Notes under the pieces: generated by a model | The model's database searches: none | Told to the model about the DNA's origin: nothing | The model's input: only the letters and a program-made list of their open reading frames with translations | NCBI RefSeq assembly: GCF_030813245.1 | Contig: NZ_JAUSUA010000008.1 | Location: 1-64,000, forward strand | Length of the DNA: 64,000 bases | Direction of reading: 5' to 3' | Source: Alkalicoccobacillus murimartini | GTDB lineage: Bacteria; Bacillota; Bacilli; Bacillales; Bacillaceae_D | Shown: one piece after another, positions 34,220-44,102 of the stretch | Numbering within the stretch: position 1 is the stretch's first letter | How the letters are laid out: each line of letters opens with the position of its first letter | Position numbers and translations under genes: made by a program

Positions 34220-35229
34220 GTGTCTACTAATAGTCATTCGGGTGCTAAAAGCGGTACTAAGTTAGTATCTACTAAGGATTACGTTGAGATAAATGGTGTT
34301 AAACACGGACTAATTAGAGAAACAATAGATGATTCCTTGCCCGTTCTTTTAGTGGTTCATGGAGGACCTGGATTTCCTTTATACCCCATAGCAAAAGCCA
34401 AAAATGTAGAATTCTATAAGTATTTTACTGTTTGTTATTATGATCAACGTGGGACCGGAATGTCGTATGTGTCAGACGGCAGTTTAAATATTGAACAAGT
34501 CGTTAGTGATTCCATAGAAATTAGTAAGTACATAATTAATAAGTTTGATGTAGATAAACTATACTTATTAGGGCATTCATGGGGAACCATAGTAGCAAGC
34601 CTAGCCGCTAAGGTCGAGCCACATTTGTTTCATGCATACATTGGAATAGGTCAAGTGGGGACACCTCAAGAGTCAGAAAGAGAAACATTTAATTATGTTT
34701 TAGCAAAGGCTAAAGAGGTTGGGAATAAGAAGTGGATCACAGAAATTGAAGGTTATCCTTTTGATGATCAATATTATAAAAATCAGAAATACAATACCAT
34801 ACGAAGTAAGTATACAGAAAAATTCGGAGCGGGTTTCTTGAGAGATGGGTACTCAAATTTTGAAAGCTTGAAAGATATTTTAAGAACACCACTATATACA
34901 CTAAAGGAAAGAATAAACATTCTCAGAGGTGCATTTTACTCTTATCAAGCACTTGGTGAAACAATGGCAAATCCAACTTAATGGACAGTATCCATTACAT
35001 AGACACACCTGTGTATATACTCCAAGGAAAACATGACCACCTAACATCACATCATCAAGCACTTACATTTTATGATCATGTCAAAGCTCCCCATAAAGCG
35101 TTCGTTACATTTGAGGATTCATCACATTGTCCTTTTATTGATGAGCAAGAGAGGTTCCTTCAAGAGTTGAGGAAGATACCGGTAGAGGTTGAAAAGCAGC
35201 ATTTTCTTAATCAAATTAACCCGCAATAG
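34220..35229 (+). pseudogene. Alpha/beta hydrolase (proline iminopeptidase-like), frameshifted
   Basis: The gene is split into two frames. Part one (34220-34981; GTG start eight bases after AGGAG) has the oxyanion loop VVHGGPGFPL and nucleophile elbow GHSWG. Part two (from 34981) carries the catalytic Asp in LQGKHDHLT and His in DSSHCPF. One missing base near 34976-34980 explains the break: adding a T restores NPTLMDSIHY. Together they make a normal ~335-residue alpha/beta hydrolase of the proline-iminopeptidase group. It is either a recent pseudogene or a base-calling error; neither half alone can have a full triad. Confidence 0.85.
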
Positions 35230-35233
35230 TCTT

Positions 35234-35308
35234 AATGAAATATGTATTTCATTGTCCTTTTGTATAAGGATTAATTAATACTGAACAGTATTAATTAATT
35301 CTTATACA
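35234..35308 (+). repeat. Two-part intergenic repeat, copy B
   Basis: Bases 35234-35260 equal 22333-22359 exactly, and TTAATACTGAACAGTA at 35275-35290 equals 22386-22401. Here the second block is the centre of a long hairpin: arms 35261-35283 and 35286-35308, 23 bases each with a single G-T, loop AA. It lies between the broken hydrolase and the tyrosine recombinase gene. Confidence 0.8.
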
Positions 35309-35354
35309 TATAACTGATTATTTAAAGTTTATCTTCTTTCATACATTCTAATTA

Positions 35355-35837
35355 TTGAAAAAGTCGCTTAAGAGCCACTGTTCAGAGCCTAATTATATCC
35401 TTTTCCTTTTAGGCATTAATACGGGTTTACGAGTGGGGGACTTACTGCGGTTAAAAGTGGCCGACGTTCGAGGAAAACAAAAGGTTGTTATCCGGGAAGG
35501 AAAAACGAGAAAGCAACGAACGATCTATTTATCGAATGTGTATGACGAGTTGGCTATGTATGTTGAGTCTCTTCCGGATTCTTCCTGGTTGTTCCCTAGT
35601 CGAAAAGGGGAGAACCCGATTTCAAGGGTCCAAGCGTATCGGCAACTCATTAAAGCCGGGGATATGGCCGACATTCCGGAAGGCATTGGCACTCACACGA
35701 TGAGAAAGACGTTTGGCTATTGGCATTATAAGCAATTTAAAGATGTGGCCGAGCTGCAAATGATCTTTAATCATTCTCACCCGAAAGTAACACTGACCTA
35801 TATCGGTATCCTGGAAGAAGAGGTTGAAACAATTTAA
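35355..35837 (+). CDS. Short tyrosine recombinase/integrase
   Basis: 160 residues covering essentially the catalytic domain of a phage-type integrase. Conserved residues are visible: Arg in TGLRVGD, Lys in VIREGKTRK, HTMRK (His-x-x-Arg), His of NHSHP and the nucleophile Tyr in LTYIGI. The core-binding domain is absent. Bacillus genomes contain stand-alone catalytic proteins of about 180-190 residues, so it may lack only a few N-terminal residues. The TTG start has no ribosome site, so the 5' end is suspect. It lies 47 bases after repeat copy B. Confidence 0.8.
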   Translation: MKKSLKSHCSEPNYILFLLGINTGLRVGDLLRLKVADVRGKQKVVIREGKTRKQRTIYLSNVYDELAMYVESLPDSSWLFPSRKGENPISRVQAYRQLIKAGDMADIPEGIGTHTMRKTFGYWHYKQFKDVAELQMIFNHSHPKVTLTYIGILEEEVETI

Positions 35838-35877
35838 AATCATTCATGTTGTAAATAGAAGAAAAAGGGGAGTTACA

Positions 35878-36087
35878 ATGGATTTAAAGGAACTTAACAA
35901 TAGATATGAAGAAATTATCCATTCAAATCGGCCGGAGGAAATTAAAACAAATCAGCTTTCTATGTTAATGACTTACATGGAAGGGGCTTTCTCTATTCCG
36001 ATGCAACGTAATGAAGAGTGGGAGAGAAAAAATAAAAAAATAATTGCGCTTTATAGGAAGATTTCAAGAAGCCGACAGTTTGAATAA
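35878..36087 (+). CDS. Small helical hypothetical protein, 69 aa
   Basis: ATG 35878 follows AAGGGGAG by six bases. The product is mostly helical and charged (MDLKELNNRYEEIIHSNRPE, then QRNEEWERKNKKIIALYRKI) with no membrane segment. I recall similar small proteins in bacilli but cannot give a function. It starts 40 bases after the integrase gene and is closed by a terminator, so the two may be co-transcribed. Confidence 0.6.
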   Translation: MDLKELNNRYEEIIHSNRPEEIKTNQLSMLMTYMEGAFSIPMQRNEEWERKNKKIIALYRKISRSRQFE

Positions 36088-36095
36088 GATAAAAA

Positions 36096-36127
36096 GGCCA
36101 CTCGCTATTAAATTCGAGTGGCTTATC
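36096..36127 (+). terminator. Terminator after integrase-small protein pair
   Basis: GGCCACTCG and CGAGTGGC pair around a ten-base loop, flanked by AAAAA and TTAT, eight bases after the stop. Confidence 0.65.
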
Positions 36128-36220
36128 TATATCAATGTACAGAGGGTAAGTTTTATGTTCCCGCAATCTATTAATATAAACCAAATTTATTCACTCTATA
36201 TACTCTTAACATTCTATTAC

Positions 36221-36760
36221 TTAAAGGGAGCTGGCAACTATGTTGAAATATTTATCTGATGTCAAACTATATTTGTTTACCAAACCTTGTTCTTTCCATT
36301 CAATTTGTCCATCGTATTGCATACCAATTTTTTGTAAAATTCTTTCGGATGCAATGTTCTTAGGATTTACCGCAGAAACAAGTGTTTTAAGTTTCAGTTT
36401 CTCAAAGGCATATGGTAAAGTAGCCCTTGCTGCTTCTTGCCCATAACCTTTTCCCCACGCACTTTGGGTATATCCGTAACAAATTTCAGTGCCGGTGAGT
36501 ATTTCACAATACTTAAATCCACAATACCCGAGATACTTACCTGTTGACTTTTCGATGACAGAAAAAACTTTATTATCACTTGATTCAAACTTACCGCACG
36601 CTTGTTTATGAGTAAATAATGCTTCATCGTAACTTAATGTAATAACACCTCCTGTATATTTCTTTGCCTCTGGATTGTTATTCATCTCCCAATACTCGTC
36701 AAAATCTTCTATACTTGGAGGTCTTATTATTAATCTTGCTGTTTCTATTTCCAAGGTCAT
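36221..36760 (-). CDS. RimJ/RimL-type GNAT acetyltransferase
   Basis: 179-residue GNAT of the RimJ/RimL branch: TARLIIRPPSIEDFDEYWEM opening, GYCGFKY strand, GYTQSAWGKGYGQEAARATL with the acetyl-CoA loop (QSAWGKGYGQEA), and AVNPKNIASERILQKIGMQY. These enzymes acetylate N-terminal alpha-amines of proteins or small-molecule amines. Full length. The start ATG is preceded by AGGGGTGAA on the minus strand. It stands alone among recombination remnants. Confidence 0.88.
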   Translation of the reverse strand: MTLEIETARLIIRPPSIEDFDEYWEMNNNPEAKKYTGGVITLSYDEALFTHKQACGKFESSDNKVFSVIEKSTGKYLGYCGFKYCEILTGTEICYGYTQSAWGKGYGQEAARATLPYAFEKLKLKTLVSAVNPKNIASERILQKIGMQYDGQIEWKEQGLVNKYSLTSDKYFNIVASSL

Positions 36761-36892
36761 TTCACCCCTAAGTTATTAATAATCTTCACATCACCATTAT
36801 AAACTTTCTACTTTCTACTCTTTAAATGGAATTACTTACAACCGTTCTTCTTATGTATTTATTATATAATATATGAAGGAAGGTGAAAATCA

Positions 36893-37492
36893 TTGTTTAA
36901 ATCTCCTATGCTATTACAATCCTTACCGGAACCACCGGATAACGATATAGAGTGCATCACAGAATTAAAGCTCGATGGCCATAGAATGATCATGAGCCGC
37001 TTTGAAGGAAAAACAAGACTTTTCACCAGGCATCGAAACGAGGTTTCAACGATGTACCCGGAACTCCTAGAACATGAGATTGAAGAGGGAACCATGCTCG
37101 ATGGGGAACTCGTTGCCCTGGATGATGAAGGGAAGCCGGACTTTGAAGCGTTGCAGCTGCGCTCCCGATCAAAGAAATTGATTGATCAAGTACCCCTTCA
37201 ATTTGTTGCGTTTGATAGTCTTTACCACCAGCATAAACGCATTACCTCTAAACCACTGCATGAACGCAAAGAAAAAGTGGGCGTATCTCTTCCTCAAAAT
37301 CAGCCAACCCTTGTCGCTCATAACTTTGTCATTGGACAAGCTCAAAATTACTTTCAATTAGTGAAAGAAATGGACTTGGAAGGTATTGTTGTAAAGGACC
37401 CTAATTCGGTCTATAAAATCAATACAAGAAGTAAGGCATGGCATAAAATCATTAACTATTCGTACCGTGATGCCTCGGTGAAGAAGATATGA
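36893..37492 (+). pseudogene. Truncated ATP-dependent DNA ligase (adenylation domain)
   Basis: 199 residues matching the nucleotidyltransferase domain of LigD/YoqV-like DNA ligases. Motif I is KLDGHR (adenylated Lys), followed by FTRHRNEVS, motif III LDGELV and AFDSLY, motif IV EGIVVK and motif V AWHKI. The OB-fold domain that should follow is missing: the frame ends VKKI-stop. Phage-type ligases of this group are about 270-300 residues, so it is truncated and probably inactive for nick sealing. A TTG start follows GAAGGAAGGTG. It is probably a relic of a prophage or plasmid. Confidence 0.75.
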
Positions 37493-37612
37493 AAAAAGGT
37501 TGGATTAGTGGCCACAGATATATTCGTTTTTACCGACCTTGACCTAAGAAGGGAAACAATACACCTCAAAGTGAATAAATCGAATCGAATACTTTCTACC
37601 CTTTTAAAACCT

Positions 37613-37644
37613 AAACCCCCACAGTTAAATCTGTGAGGGTTTAA
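37613..37644 (-). terminator. bgl operon terminator
   Basis: AAACCCCCACAG and CTGTGAGGGTTT pair with one mismatch around TTAAAT. On the minus strand it lies 20 bases after bglH and runs into AGGTTTT. Confidence 0.8.
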
Positions 37645-37662
37645 TTATTATGAACAATTTCC

Positions 37663-39087
<1,425 letters not shown>

Positions 39088-39095
39088 TCATACTA

Positions 39096-40976
39096 TTATT
39101 TTACAGCTGTTAAAATGACCGTATCATTTGTTGCTTCATTCGTTTGTCCTTCAACTACATCAAGATATTGACCGGTATTTGTTACGATAATAGGAGTCGT
39201 CAGTTCGTAGCCGGCTTTTGCGATCTTGTCCGCTTCAAACGTAAGAAGCGTCTCTCCTTTTTTCACTTGATCTCCTTCTTTGACAAAGGCTGTATAGAAC
39301 TGTCCATCTAGCTTAACTGTGTCAATTCCAACATGAATTAAAATTTCTAACCCGTCCTCGCTAACTAAACCAATCGCATGTTTTGTTTTAAAGACCATCG
39401 CGACTTCTCCATCAAATGGAGCGACTACTTTCCCTTCAGTCGGAAGGATCGCAATCCCTTTACCCATGGCTTCTGTTGCAAAGGCATCATCATTCACATC
39501 TGACAGTTGAATTACACTACCGTTTAATGGGCTGAATACCACTGTTCTTTGATTCATTTTATCGTTAATAGTCACGCTTGGTTTCTCGTCTGCTTTCTTT
39601 ACTTGATCGTCTCCATCTTGCTTTGCTTTTTGTGAATCCTCTTTAAATAAGATAAGAGAAGCAATAAATCCAACAATAATCGCGATAATTAGTGTAATCA
39701 CTGCGTTGTAGAAGTTCCACATTGTCTCTCCACCCATATAAATTGGGAGTGAGAAAATATTTGAAGTACCAGCTGAGTACGTTTTGATTCCTGTAATACC
39801 AGCGTATAGTCCAGCAACCCCAGCCCCAATCATGGTAGCGGCTAGTGTTCTTTTATGTTGCAAGGTAATTCCGTATAACGCAGGTTCGGTAACTCCCATG
39901 AAACAAGATAGGCCTGTTGATGTTGCAAGTGTTTTTAACTTTTTATTCTTCGTTCTAACAGCAAATGCGATTACCGCTCCACCTTGAGCCATGTTATATG
40001 AAAGTGTGGCAGGTGTAAGAATGGAACCATACCCTACAGCTGCACGTTGTGTTGCTTGAACGGCACCAAGACTATAATGCATTCCAGTCATAACTAGGAA
40101 TGGTGCAAAGGTTGCAACTAAAAATGGTACTAACCAGCTTGCTCTTTCATCTAAGAACGTAAAGCCTTGAGCTAGATACTCCCCAATAACAGCACCGATT
40201 GGTCCAAGTACAATTAATCCGATTGGTCCGACAACAAGAATAACAATCATTGGTACCACAAAGATTTTGACAACGTTTGGAGTAATCTTTTGCATGAATC
40301 TCTCCACATAAGACTGAAGCAATACAATTAAAATAATCGGGATAACAGATGATGAGTATACAGCTAATTTAATGGGTATTCCTAGAAATGCCGCTTCCAT
40401 ACCTTCCGTTCTAAGTGCTGTTAGGTCAGGGTGAAGAAGAATCCCTGCAAACACTAGAGCAAGCAAAGGACTTGTGTTAAATTTCTTCGCTGCCGTGGTA
40501 GCTATTAAGAATGGTAGAAAGTAAAAGACGGCGTCGCCCATCAGATTCAGAATATAGTAGGTCTGAGACTCTGTAGACATCCATCCAAAGTTTGTGCTTA
40601 ACGCGAGAATCGCTTTAACCATCCCAGAACCAGCTAAAGCACCGACAATCGGGATAAAAATCGCTGCAATCACATCAAGGAGCTTAGCAAAGGCATTCTT
40701 ATCGTCTTTCTCTGGTTTCTCATCACTTGTCATGTTGCCTAGCTTATTCACTTCATCGAACACGTCTTTTACGTGAGGACCCACGATGACCTGAGTTTGT
40801 CCTCCCTTTTGTACGCACCCAACAACACCGTCCAATTGCTTTATTTTCTCAATATCAGCTAAGCTATCGTTTCTTAAGTTAAATCGTAGACGCGTGACAC
40901 AGTGGCTTAAGTTCGATACGTTCTTCTCCCCACCCACTTGCTCAAGTATCTTTTTTGCGAGTTCTGTATACTTCAT
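39096..40976 (-). CDS. bglP: PTS beta-glucoside transporter EIIBCA
   Basis: 626-residue PTS permease in the order IIB-IIC-IIA. IIB carries the phosphorylated Cys26 in NLSHCVTRLRF. IIC spans about 100-455 with ten or so helices (for example GALAGSGMVKAILAL and FMGVTEPALYG). IIA occupies the last ~150 residues, with the active His in LIHVGIDTV. It imports and phosphorylates aryl-beta-glucosides such as salicin. Upstream lies a RAT/terminator pair that overlaps the licT stop codon, so expression needs LicT-type antitermination. Confidence 0.93.
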   Translation of the reverse strand: MKYTELAKKILEQVGGEKNVSNLSHCVTRLRFNLRNDSLADIEKIKQLDGVVGCVQKGGQTQVIVGPHVKDVFDEVNKLGNMTSDEKPEKDDKNAFAKLLDVIAAIFIPIVGALAGSGMVKAILALSTNFGWMSTESQTYYILNLMGDAVFYFLPFLIATTAAKKFNTSPLLALVFAGILLHPDLTALRTEGMEAAFLGIPIKLAVYSSSVIPIILIVLLQSYVERFMQKITPNVVKIFVVPMIVILVVGPIGLIVLGPIGAVIGEYLAQGFTFLDERASWLVPFLVATFAPFLVMTGMHYSLGAVQATQRAAVGYGSILTPATLSYNMAQGGAVIAFAVRTKNKKLKTLATSTGLSCFMGVTEPALYGITLQHKRTLAATMIGAGVAGLYAGITGIKTYSAGTSNIFSLPIYMGGETMWNFYNAVITLIIAIIVGFIASLILFKEDSQKAKQDGDDQVKKADEKPSVTINDKMNQRTVVFSPLNGSVIQLSDVNDDAFATEAMGKGIAILPTEGKVVAPFDGEVAMVFKTKHAIGLVSEDGLEILIHVGIDTVKLDGQFYTAFVKEGDQVKKGETLLTFEADKIAKAGYELTTPIIVTNTGQYLDVVEGQTNEATNDTVILTAVK

Positions 40977-41002
40977 GGTCTTCCCTCCAGAATAATTGGT
41001 AT

Positions 41003-41097
41003 AAAAAAAACACCTATATAATCATGCATGAAGAAGCATTACAAAATGCTAATCCATACAGATCATCTAGGTGTTGCCTGCCTAACAGTTACAATCC
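41003..41097 (-). promoter_or_regulatory. RAT antiterminator and terminator between licT and bglP
   Basis: On the minus strand GGATTGTAACTGTTAGGCAG and GCAACACC (41069-41097) match the LicT ribonucleic antiterminator. Its 3' part, AACACCTA, is also the 5' arm of a terminator closing at TAGGTGTT and eight T (41003-41010). The two folds are exclusive. The first nine bases of the RAT include the licT stop codon (TAA, 41089-41091), so ribosomes finishing licT cover the RAT. Confidence 0.9.
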
Positions 41098-41958
41098 ATG
41101 ATCAGATCTTATTTGGTTTTCTCTCATTGTTAAACGATTAATATGAAGAATAAAATATAATTGCTCTTCCGATGTCATCGATACATTCATCTTCGACGTA
41201 AAGTACGCATCTATTTTTAAAATACATTGATAGGTTTTTGCATATTTCGTTTTCACTTGAAGGAATAGCTGGTTATCGTCTTCAGAATCATAACGAACTT
41301 GTCCATGTATTCGCTGCAAGAAGTATCGGACATGCGTTACAAAACGACTATAGTTAATCGAATCTTCTTCGATCTCAATGTTAAAATGAAACTTAATAAT
41401 ATTTAGGATGTCGAGAATCACTGCATTTTCACTATTTGCTTTCATATCTAAAGTGGAATCGAGATTTTGTCCGTTCACAAAATGAAGTGCAATAAAGCTA
41501 GCCTCATCCTCTGTTAACCTGACTTTCTCATAATAATAAATCGTATCCAGTGCTTTTAATGCAACCTTAAATTCTCTGGGGTAGAACTTTTTAATCTCCC
41601 ATAAGAATGCATTTCTCATAAGTTCTCCTTGTCTATGACGATGGAGCGCATAATTAATGTGGTCGGTTAAGCCAATATAGATACTATCATTAAAGGTAAT
41701 CTCCAGTTCCTTCTCCGCTTCCTTCACAATGCTATTAGTTAACTCCAAATGATTAATTGGAATCTCTCCTACCAGGTGAACAAAGCTATCCACTAGTTCT
41801 TTCGATTCTAAGGTGAAGATCTTGTCTACTTTATCTTGGTCTACCTCATCTCCCTCTTTCTTTCCAAAGGCAAGGCCTCTGCCAAGTAACACTTTCTCTA
41901 CAAACTTTTCATCGTGAGCCAAAATAACATTATTGTTAAAGACTTTTTTTATACGCAC
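41089..41958 (-). CDS. licT: LicT/BglG-type transcription antiterminator
   Basis: About 289-residue RNA-binding antiterminator: N-terminal CAT domain (IKKVFNNNVILAHDE), then two PTS regulation domains, with histidines in SFVHLVGEIPINHLEL, GLTDHINYALHRHR and FILHINRL. It binds the RAT hairpins upstream of itself and bglP and prevents termination when beta-glucosides are present; PTS phosphorylation tunes it. Start is GTG 41956-41958 after GGAGGGGG; the longer frame reads through the ribosome site. It is the first gene of licT-bglP-bglH. Confidence 0.92.
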   Translation of the reverse strand: MRIKKVFNNNVILAHDEKFVEKVLLGRGLAFGKKEGDEVDQDKVDKIFTLESKELVDSFVHLVGEIPINHLELTNSIVKEAEKELEITFNDSIYIGLTDHINYALHRHRQGELMRNAFLWEIKKFYPREFKVALKALDTIYYYEKVRLTEDEASFIALHFVNGQNLDSTLDMKANSENAVILDILNIIKFHFNIEIEEDSINYSRFVTHVRYFLQRIHGQVRYDSEDDNQLFLQVKTKYAKTYQCILKIDAYFTSKMNVSMTSEEQLYFILHINRLTMRENQIRSDHGL

Positions 41959-41973
41959 GATGCCCCCTCCTAA

Positions 41974-42067
41974 ATAAAAAACACCCAAATAACCATAGAA
42001 GTATCTCAGAAAAAATACTTTTACATACGGCTACCTAGGTGTTGCCTGCTCGATGCAGTTACAATCC
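41974..42067 (-). promoter_or_regulatory. RAT antiterminator and terminator upstream of licT
   Basis: Minus-strand GGATTGTAACTGCATCGAGC and AGGCAACACC (42037-42067) form a RAT. The overlapping terminator uses AACACCTA with TGGGTGTT followed by a TTTTTTATTT tail (41974-41990). This gives LicT control over its own operon. Confidence 0.88.
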
Positions 42068-42086
42068 TAATCTATTATTTGAGGTA

Positions 42087-42115
42087 ATTGTAAACGCTAC
42101 AATTTTATTTGTCAA
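42087..42115 (-). promoter_or_regulatory. Sigma-A promoter of bgl operon with overlapping cre
   Basis: On the minus strand TTGACA (42110-42115), an exact 17-base spacer and TACAAT (42087-42092) form a near-consensus sigma-A promoter. TGTAAACGCTACAA (42089-42102, plus strand) is a 13/14 cre match lying across the spacer and -10, so CcpA binding would block initiation. Confidence 0.88.
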
Positions 42116-42284
42116 ACCTTTTTGTGATGGTAAAATTATACTTGTTGAGGGCTTACACGGCAGGGTGGAAATAGGTTCAAATAAAGAAAAAATAATATAT
42201 TAATTCAAACGATTCACCCACATCCCTATACATAAATCGCATGTTTGATATGATATATACAGACAAAACCAAAGGAGGGATAGC

Positions 42285-42827
42285 ATGGATATCTTAATAT
42301 GGGTGTCATACGGTTACCTCTTACTCCTTATTCACATTAGCTTCCATGAACTAGGTCACTATACAGTAGGAAGACTTTTTGTACATATTCCGAAAGAAAA
42401 TTTGAAAATACGAATTTTTCATAATCCACCCCACGTGGCTTTAAGAGATCAAGATAACCAATGGCTCATACCTGGTGATAAAGAAGGTCACTACGTTCGA
42501 GCCTATTTCACCTATGATCCAGAGGGAAAGAAGTCCTTTTTATTCGTCATGGGTGGGTTTCTTCTACAAACGATTGTTTTACTCTGTCTTGCTTTTTTTA
42601 TGTACGCTGTAATAGGAAGTACTGTACTCGCTAATTTTGTGATAGGTGGGTCCTTTGTTTTTAATCTTATTTATATTTTTGCGGATTTAATTATCTACAT
42701 GTGGAAACGAATTCCGGTTGGAGATACGAGTGCCGCCTTTCAATTTGCGCCTATTAAAACGGTTTTATTTATCCTGGGTCTATTGCTAAGTTATGTTGGG
42801 ATGTATTTGTATATTGGGTTTGCTTAA
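42285..42827 (+). CDS. Membrane metallopeptidase-like protein (HELGH)
   Basis: 180-residue integral membrane protein with a zinc motif HELGH in its first helix (ISFHELGHYTVGRLF, His about 24 and 28). Three or four more helices follow (FVMGGFLLQTIVLLCLAFFM, FVFNLIYIFADLIIYM, and a C-terminal one). This resembles M50-type site-2 proteases, although the usual NPDG third-ligand motif is not obvious; an Asp in IYIFADLI is a candidate. It is preceded by AAAGGAGGG and could act in regulated intramembrane proteolysis. It lies just before a transglutaminase remnant. Confidence 0.7.
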   Translation: MDILIWVSYGYLLLLIHISFHELGHYTVGRLFVHIPKENLKIRIFHNPPHVALRDQDNQWLIPGDKEGHYVRAYFTYDPEGKKSFLFVMGGFLLQTIVLLCLAFFMYAVIGSTVLANFVIGGSFVFNLIYIFADLIIYMWKRIPVGDTSAAFQFAPIKTVLFILGLLLSYVGMYLYIGFA

Positions 42828-42828
42828 C

Positions 42829-43120
42829 TCCATGGCATTACGAAATCCATGCTTTAAATGCCGTGTATTTAAAAGAACTTACTAGCTGGGTCAGGTTAGA
42901 TGCGCGAGGGAATAAAGAAGAAATTGATTCACAGTTTTATACAGATAAAGAACCATTGGCTTTTCACGTACAAGAGGAATGTGGTGAAAAAGAGTATTCC
43001 ATTATCTATCCAAGACCGCATCCTAAAACGTTAGCTGTATTAGAAAATCATACGAATGCTATTGAGATGTATAAGCATTATTTACCCGAGTCTTTATCAT
43101 TAATCCTGTCTTTTAAATAA
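42829..43120 (+). pseudogene. C-terminal remnant of a transglutaminase-like protein
   Basis: In frame from just after the metallopeptidase stop, the DNA encodes WHYEIHALNAVYLKELTSWV then RLDARGNKEEID and IYPRPHPKTLAVL. This is the His-Asp end of a bacterial transglutaminase-like cysteine protease fold (HA..EVYL...W.RLDARGNK). The Cys-bearing N-terminal part is missing, and the only start is an internal GTG at 42863 without a ribosome site. It is a 5'-deleted gene, inactive as it stands. Confidence 0.65.
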
Positions 43121-43297
43121 ATTAAAGCCAGAATAAATAATTAGAGCGACACCAATGCCCATGTTCATATTCACTATTTCCGTCCCAAAAGCGAGAGCAT
43201 AAACAAGATTTAAACAGATAATGCCTATACTCAATAGAAATAGAATAGAGAAGATTATTTTGTCTAATCGGAACTGTTTTCCTAATACATTTATCAA
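43100..43297 (-). CDS. Small two-helix membrane protein, 65 aa
   Basis: Start at TTG 43295-43297, seven bases after AGAGGAGG on the minus strand. The product MINVLGKQFRLDKIIFSILF continues into one long hydrophobic helix, a short loop (FGTEIVNMN) and a second helix, ending FNLFKRQD. I do not recognise the family. It overlaps the transglutaminase remnant tail-to-tail by 21 bases. Confidence 0.6.
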   Translation of the reverse strand: MINVLGKQFRLDKIIFSILFLLSIGIICLNLVYALAFGTEIVNMNMGIGVALIIYSGFNLFKRQD

Positions 43298-43445
43298 TGA
43301 AGTCCCTCCTCTTACATTCATTTGAATCCACTTCATCCTGTATTTTAACTGTACCAGAAGCTTAATGCTATGGTTCAATGTATTTTATCAAAGTGAGGCT
43401 ACATTTTTTTGCGTTCACGACAAAATTATAAAGGGAATATTGCCT

Positions 43446-44063
43446 ATGAGTAGAAAGTGGTTGTCCGGTTCGATAACTTTTACTGCCTTTTTGATTAGTT
43501 TGTGGTTTTATTCAAATCTCCCGAATGAAGTACGTTTGCCTTTGATCGGATTTGTATCGAAGTGGATAGTGTTATTTTTTCTACCCTTCAGCCTAGCTGT
43601 GCTTTGTCTTTGGCGTCTAAATCGGTTAATGATTCTAATCATAACGGTTCTAGCATTAGTGCATTGGGTCCTTTTGTACCGCTCGATCTCTGGAGAGCTT
43701 GATCTTGATACAAATATTTTTCTATTTGTATCTTTCGGAATGGGTTTTCTTTATGTGTGGCTTGGCTACCTTTCTACTTTTGTAAAGCAAAACGCTGGAT
43801 TTGGATTACGGGTGAGCTGGACGTTACGGAATGAGGAAGTTTGGCGAAGAGCCAATCTGTTTGCAGGAATAGGCTTCGTCTTTGTAGGTCTTTTAACGAT
43901 CGCTGCAAGCCTCATTGTCACCATGCTTTATCGTTCTAGTTCCATAACAGAAATCGTGCTTCTCAGTTCCTTTGTTTTGATGGTGATTCATGTCGTTGTC
44001 TCCCTCATTTATACATATCACGTTTATCAAGAGGTTACTGGTGAAGGCAAAACGAAAAAATAG
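43446..44063 (+). CDS. SdpI-family membrane protein
   Basis: About 205-residue membrane protein with six predicted helices. The last part carries the SdpI signature GFGLRVSWTLRNEEVWRRAN followed by LFAGIGFVFVGLL. SdpI is the immunity/signalling membrane protein against the SdpC killing factor, and the family also occurs as orphan membrane proteins. ATG 43446 is preceded by AAAGGGAA, better placed than the upstream in-frame ATG at 43365. No sdpC-like toxin gene is adjacent, so it may be an orphan immunity gene. Confidence 0.75.
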   Translation: MSRKWLSGSITFTAFLISLWFYSNLPNEVRLPLIGFVSKWIVLFFLPFSLAVLCLWRLNRLMILIITVLALVHWVLLYRSISGELDLDTNIFLFVSFGMGFLYVWLGYLSTFVKQNAGFGLRVSWTLRNEEVWRRANLFAGIGFVFVGLLTIAASLIVTMLYRSSSITEIVLLSSFVLMVIHVVVSLIYTYHVYQEVTGEGKTKK

Positions 44064-44099
44064 AAGCACCAACCACATCCATGGTTGGTGCTTCTATTT
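44058..44099. terminator. Bidirectional terminator between sdpI-like and carnitine operons
   Basis: AAATAGAAGCACCAACCA pairs almost perfectly with TGGTTGGTGCTTCTATTT around ACATCC. A/T flanks suit both converging transcripts. Confidence 0.88.
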
Positions 44100-44102
44100 C
44101 AT

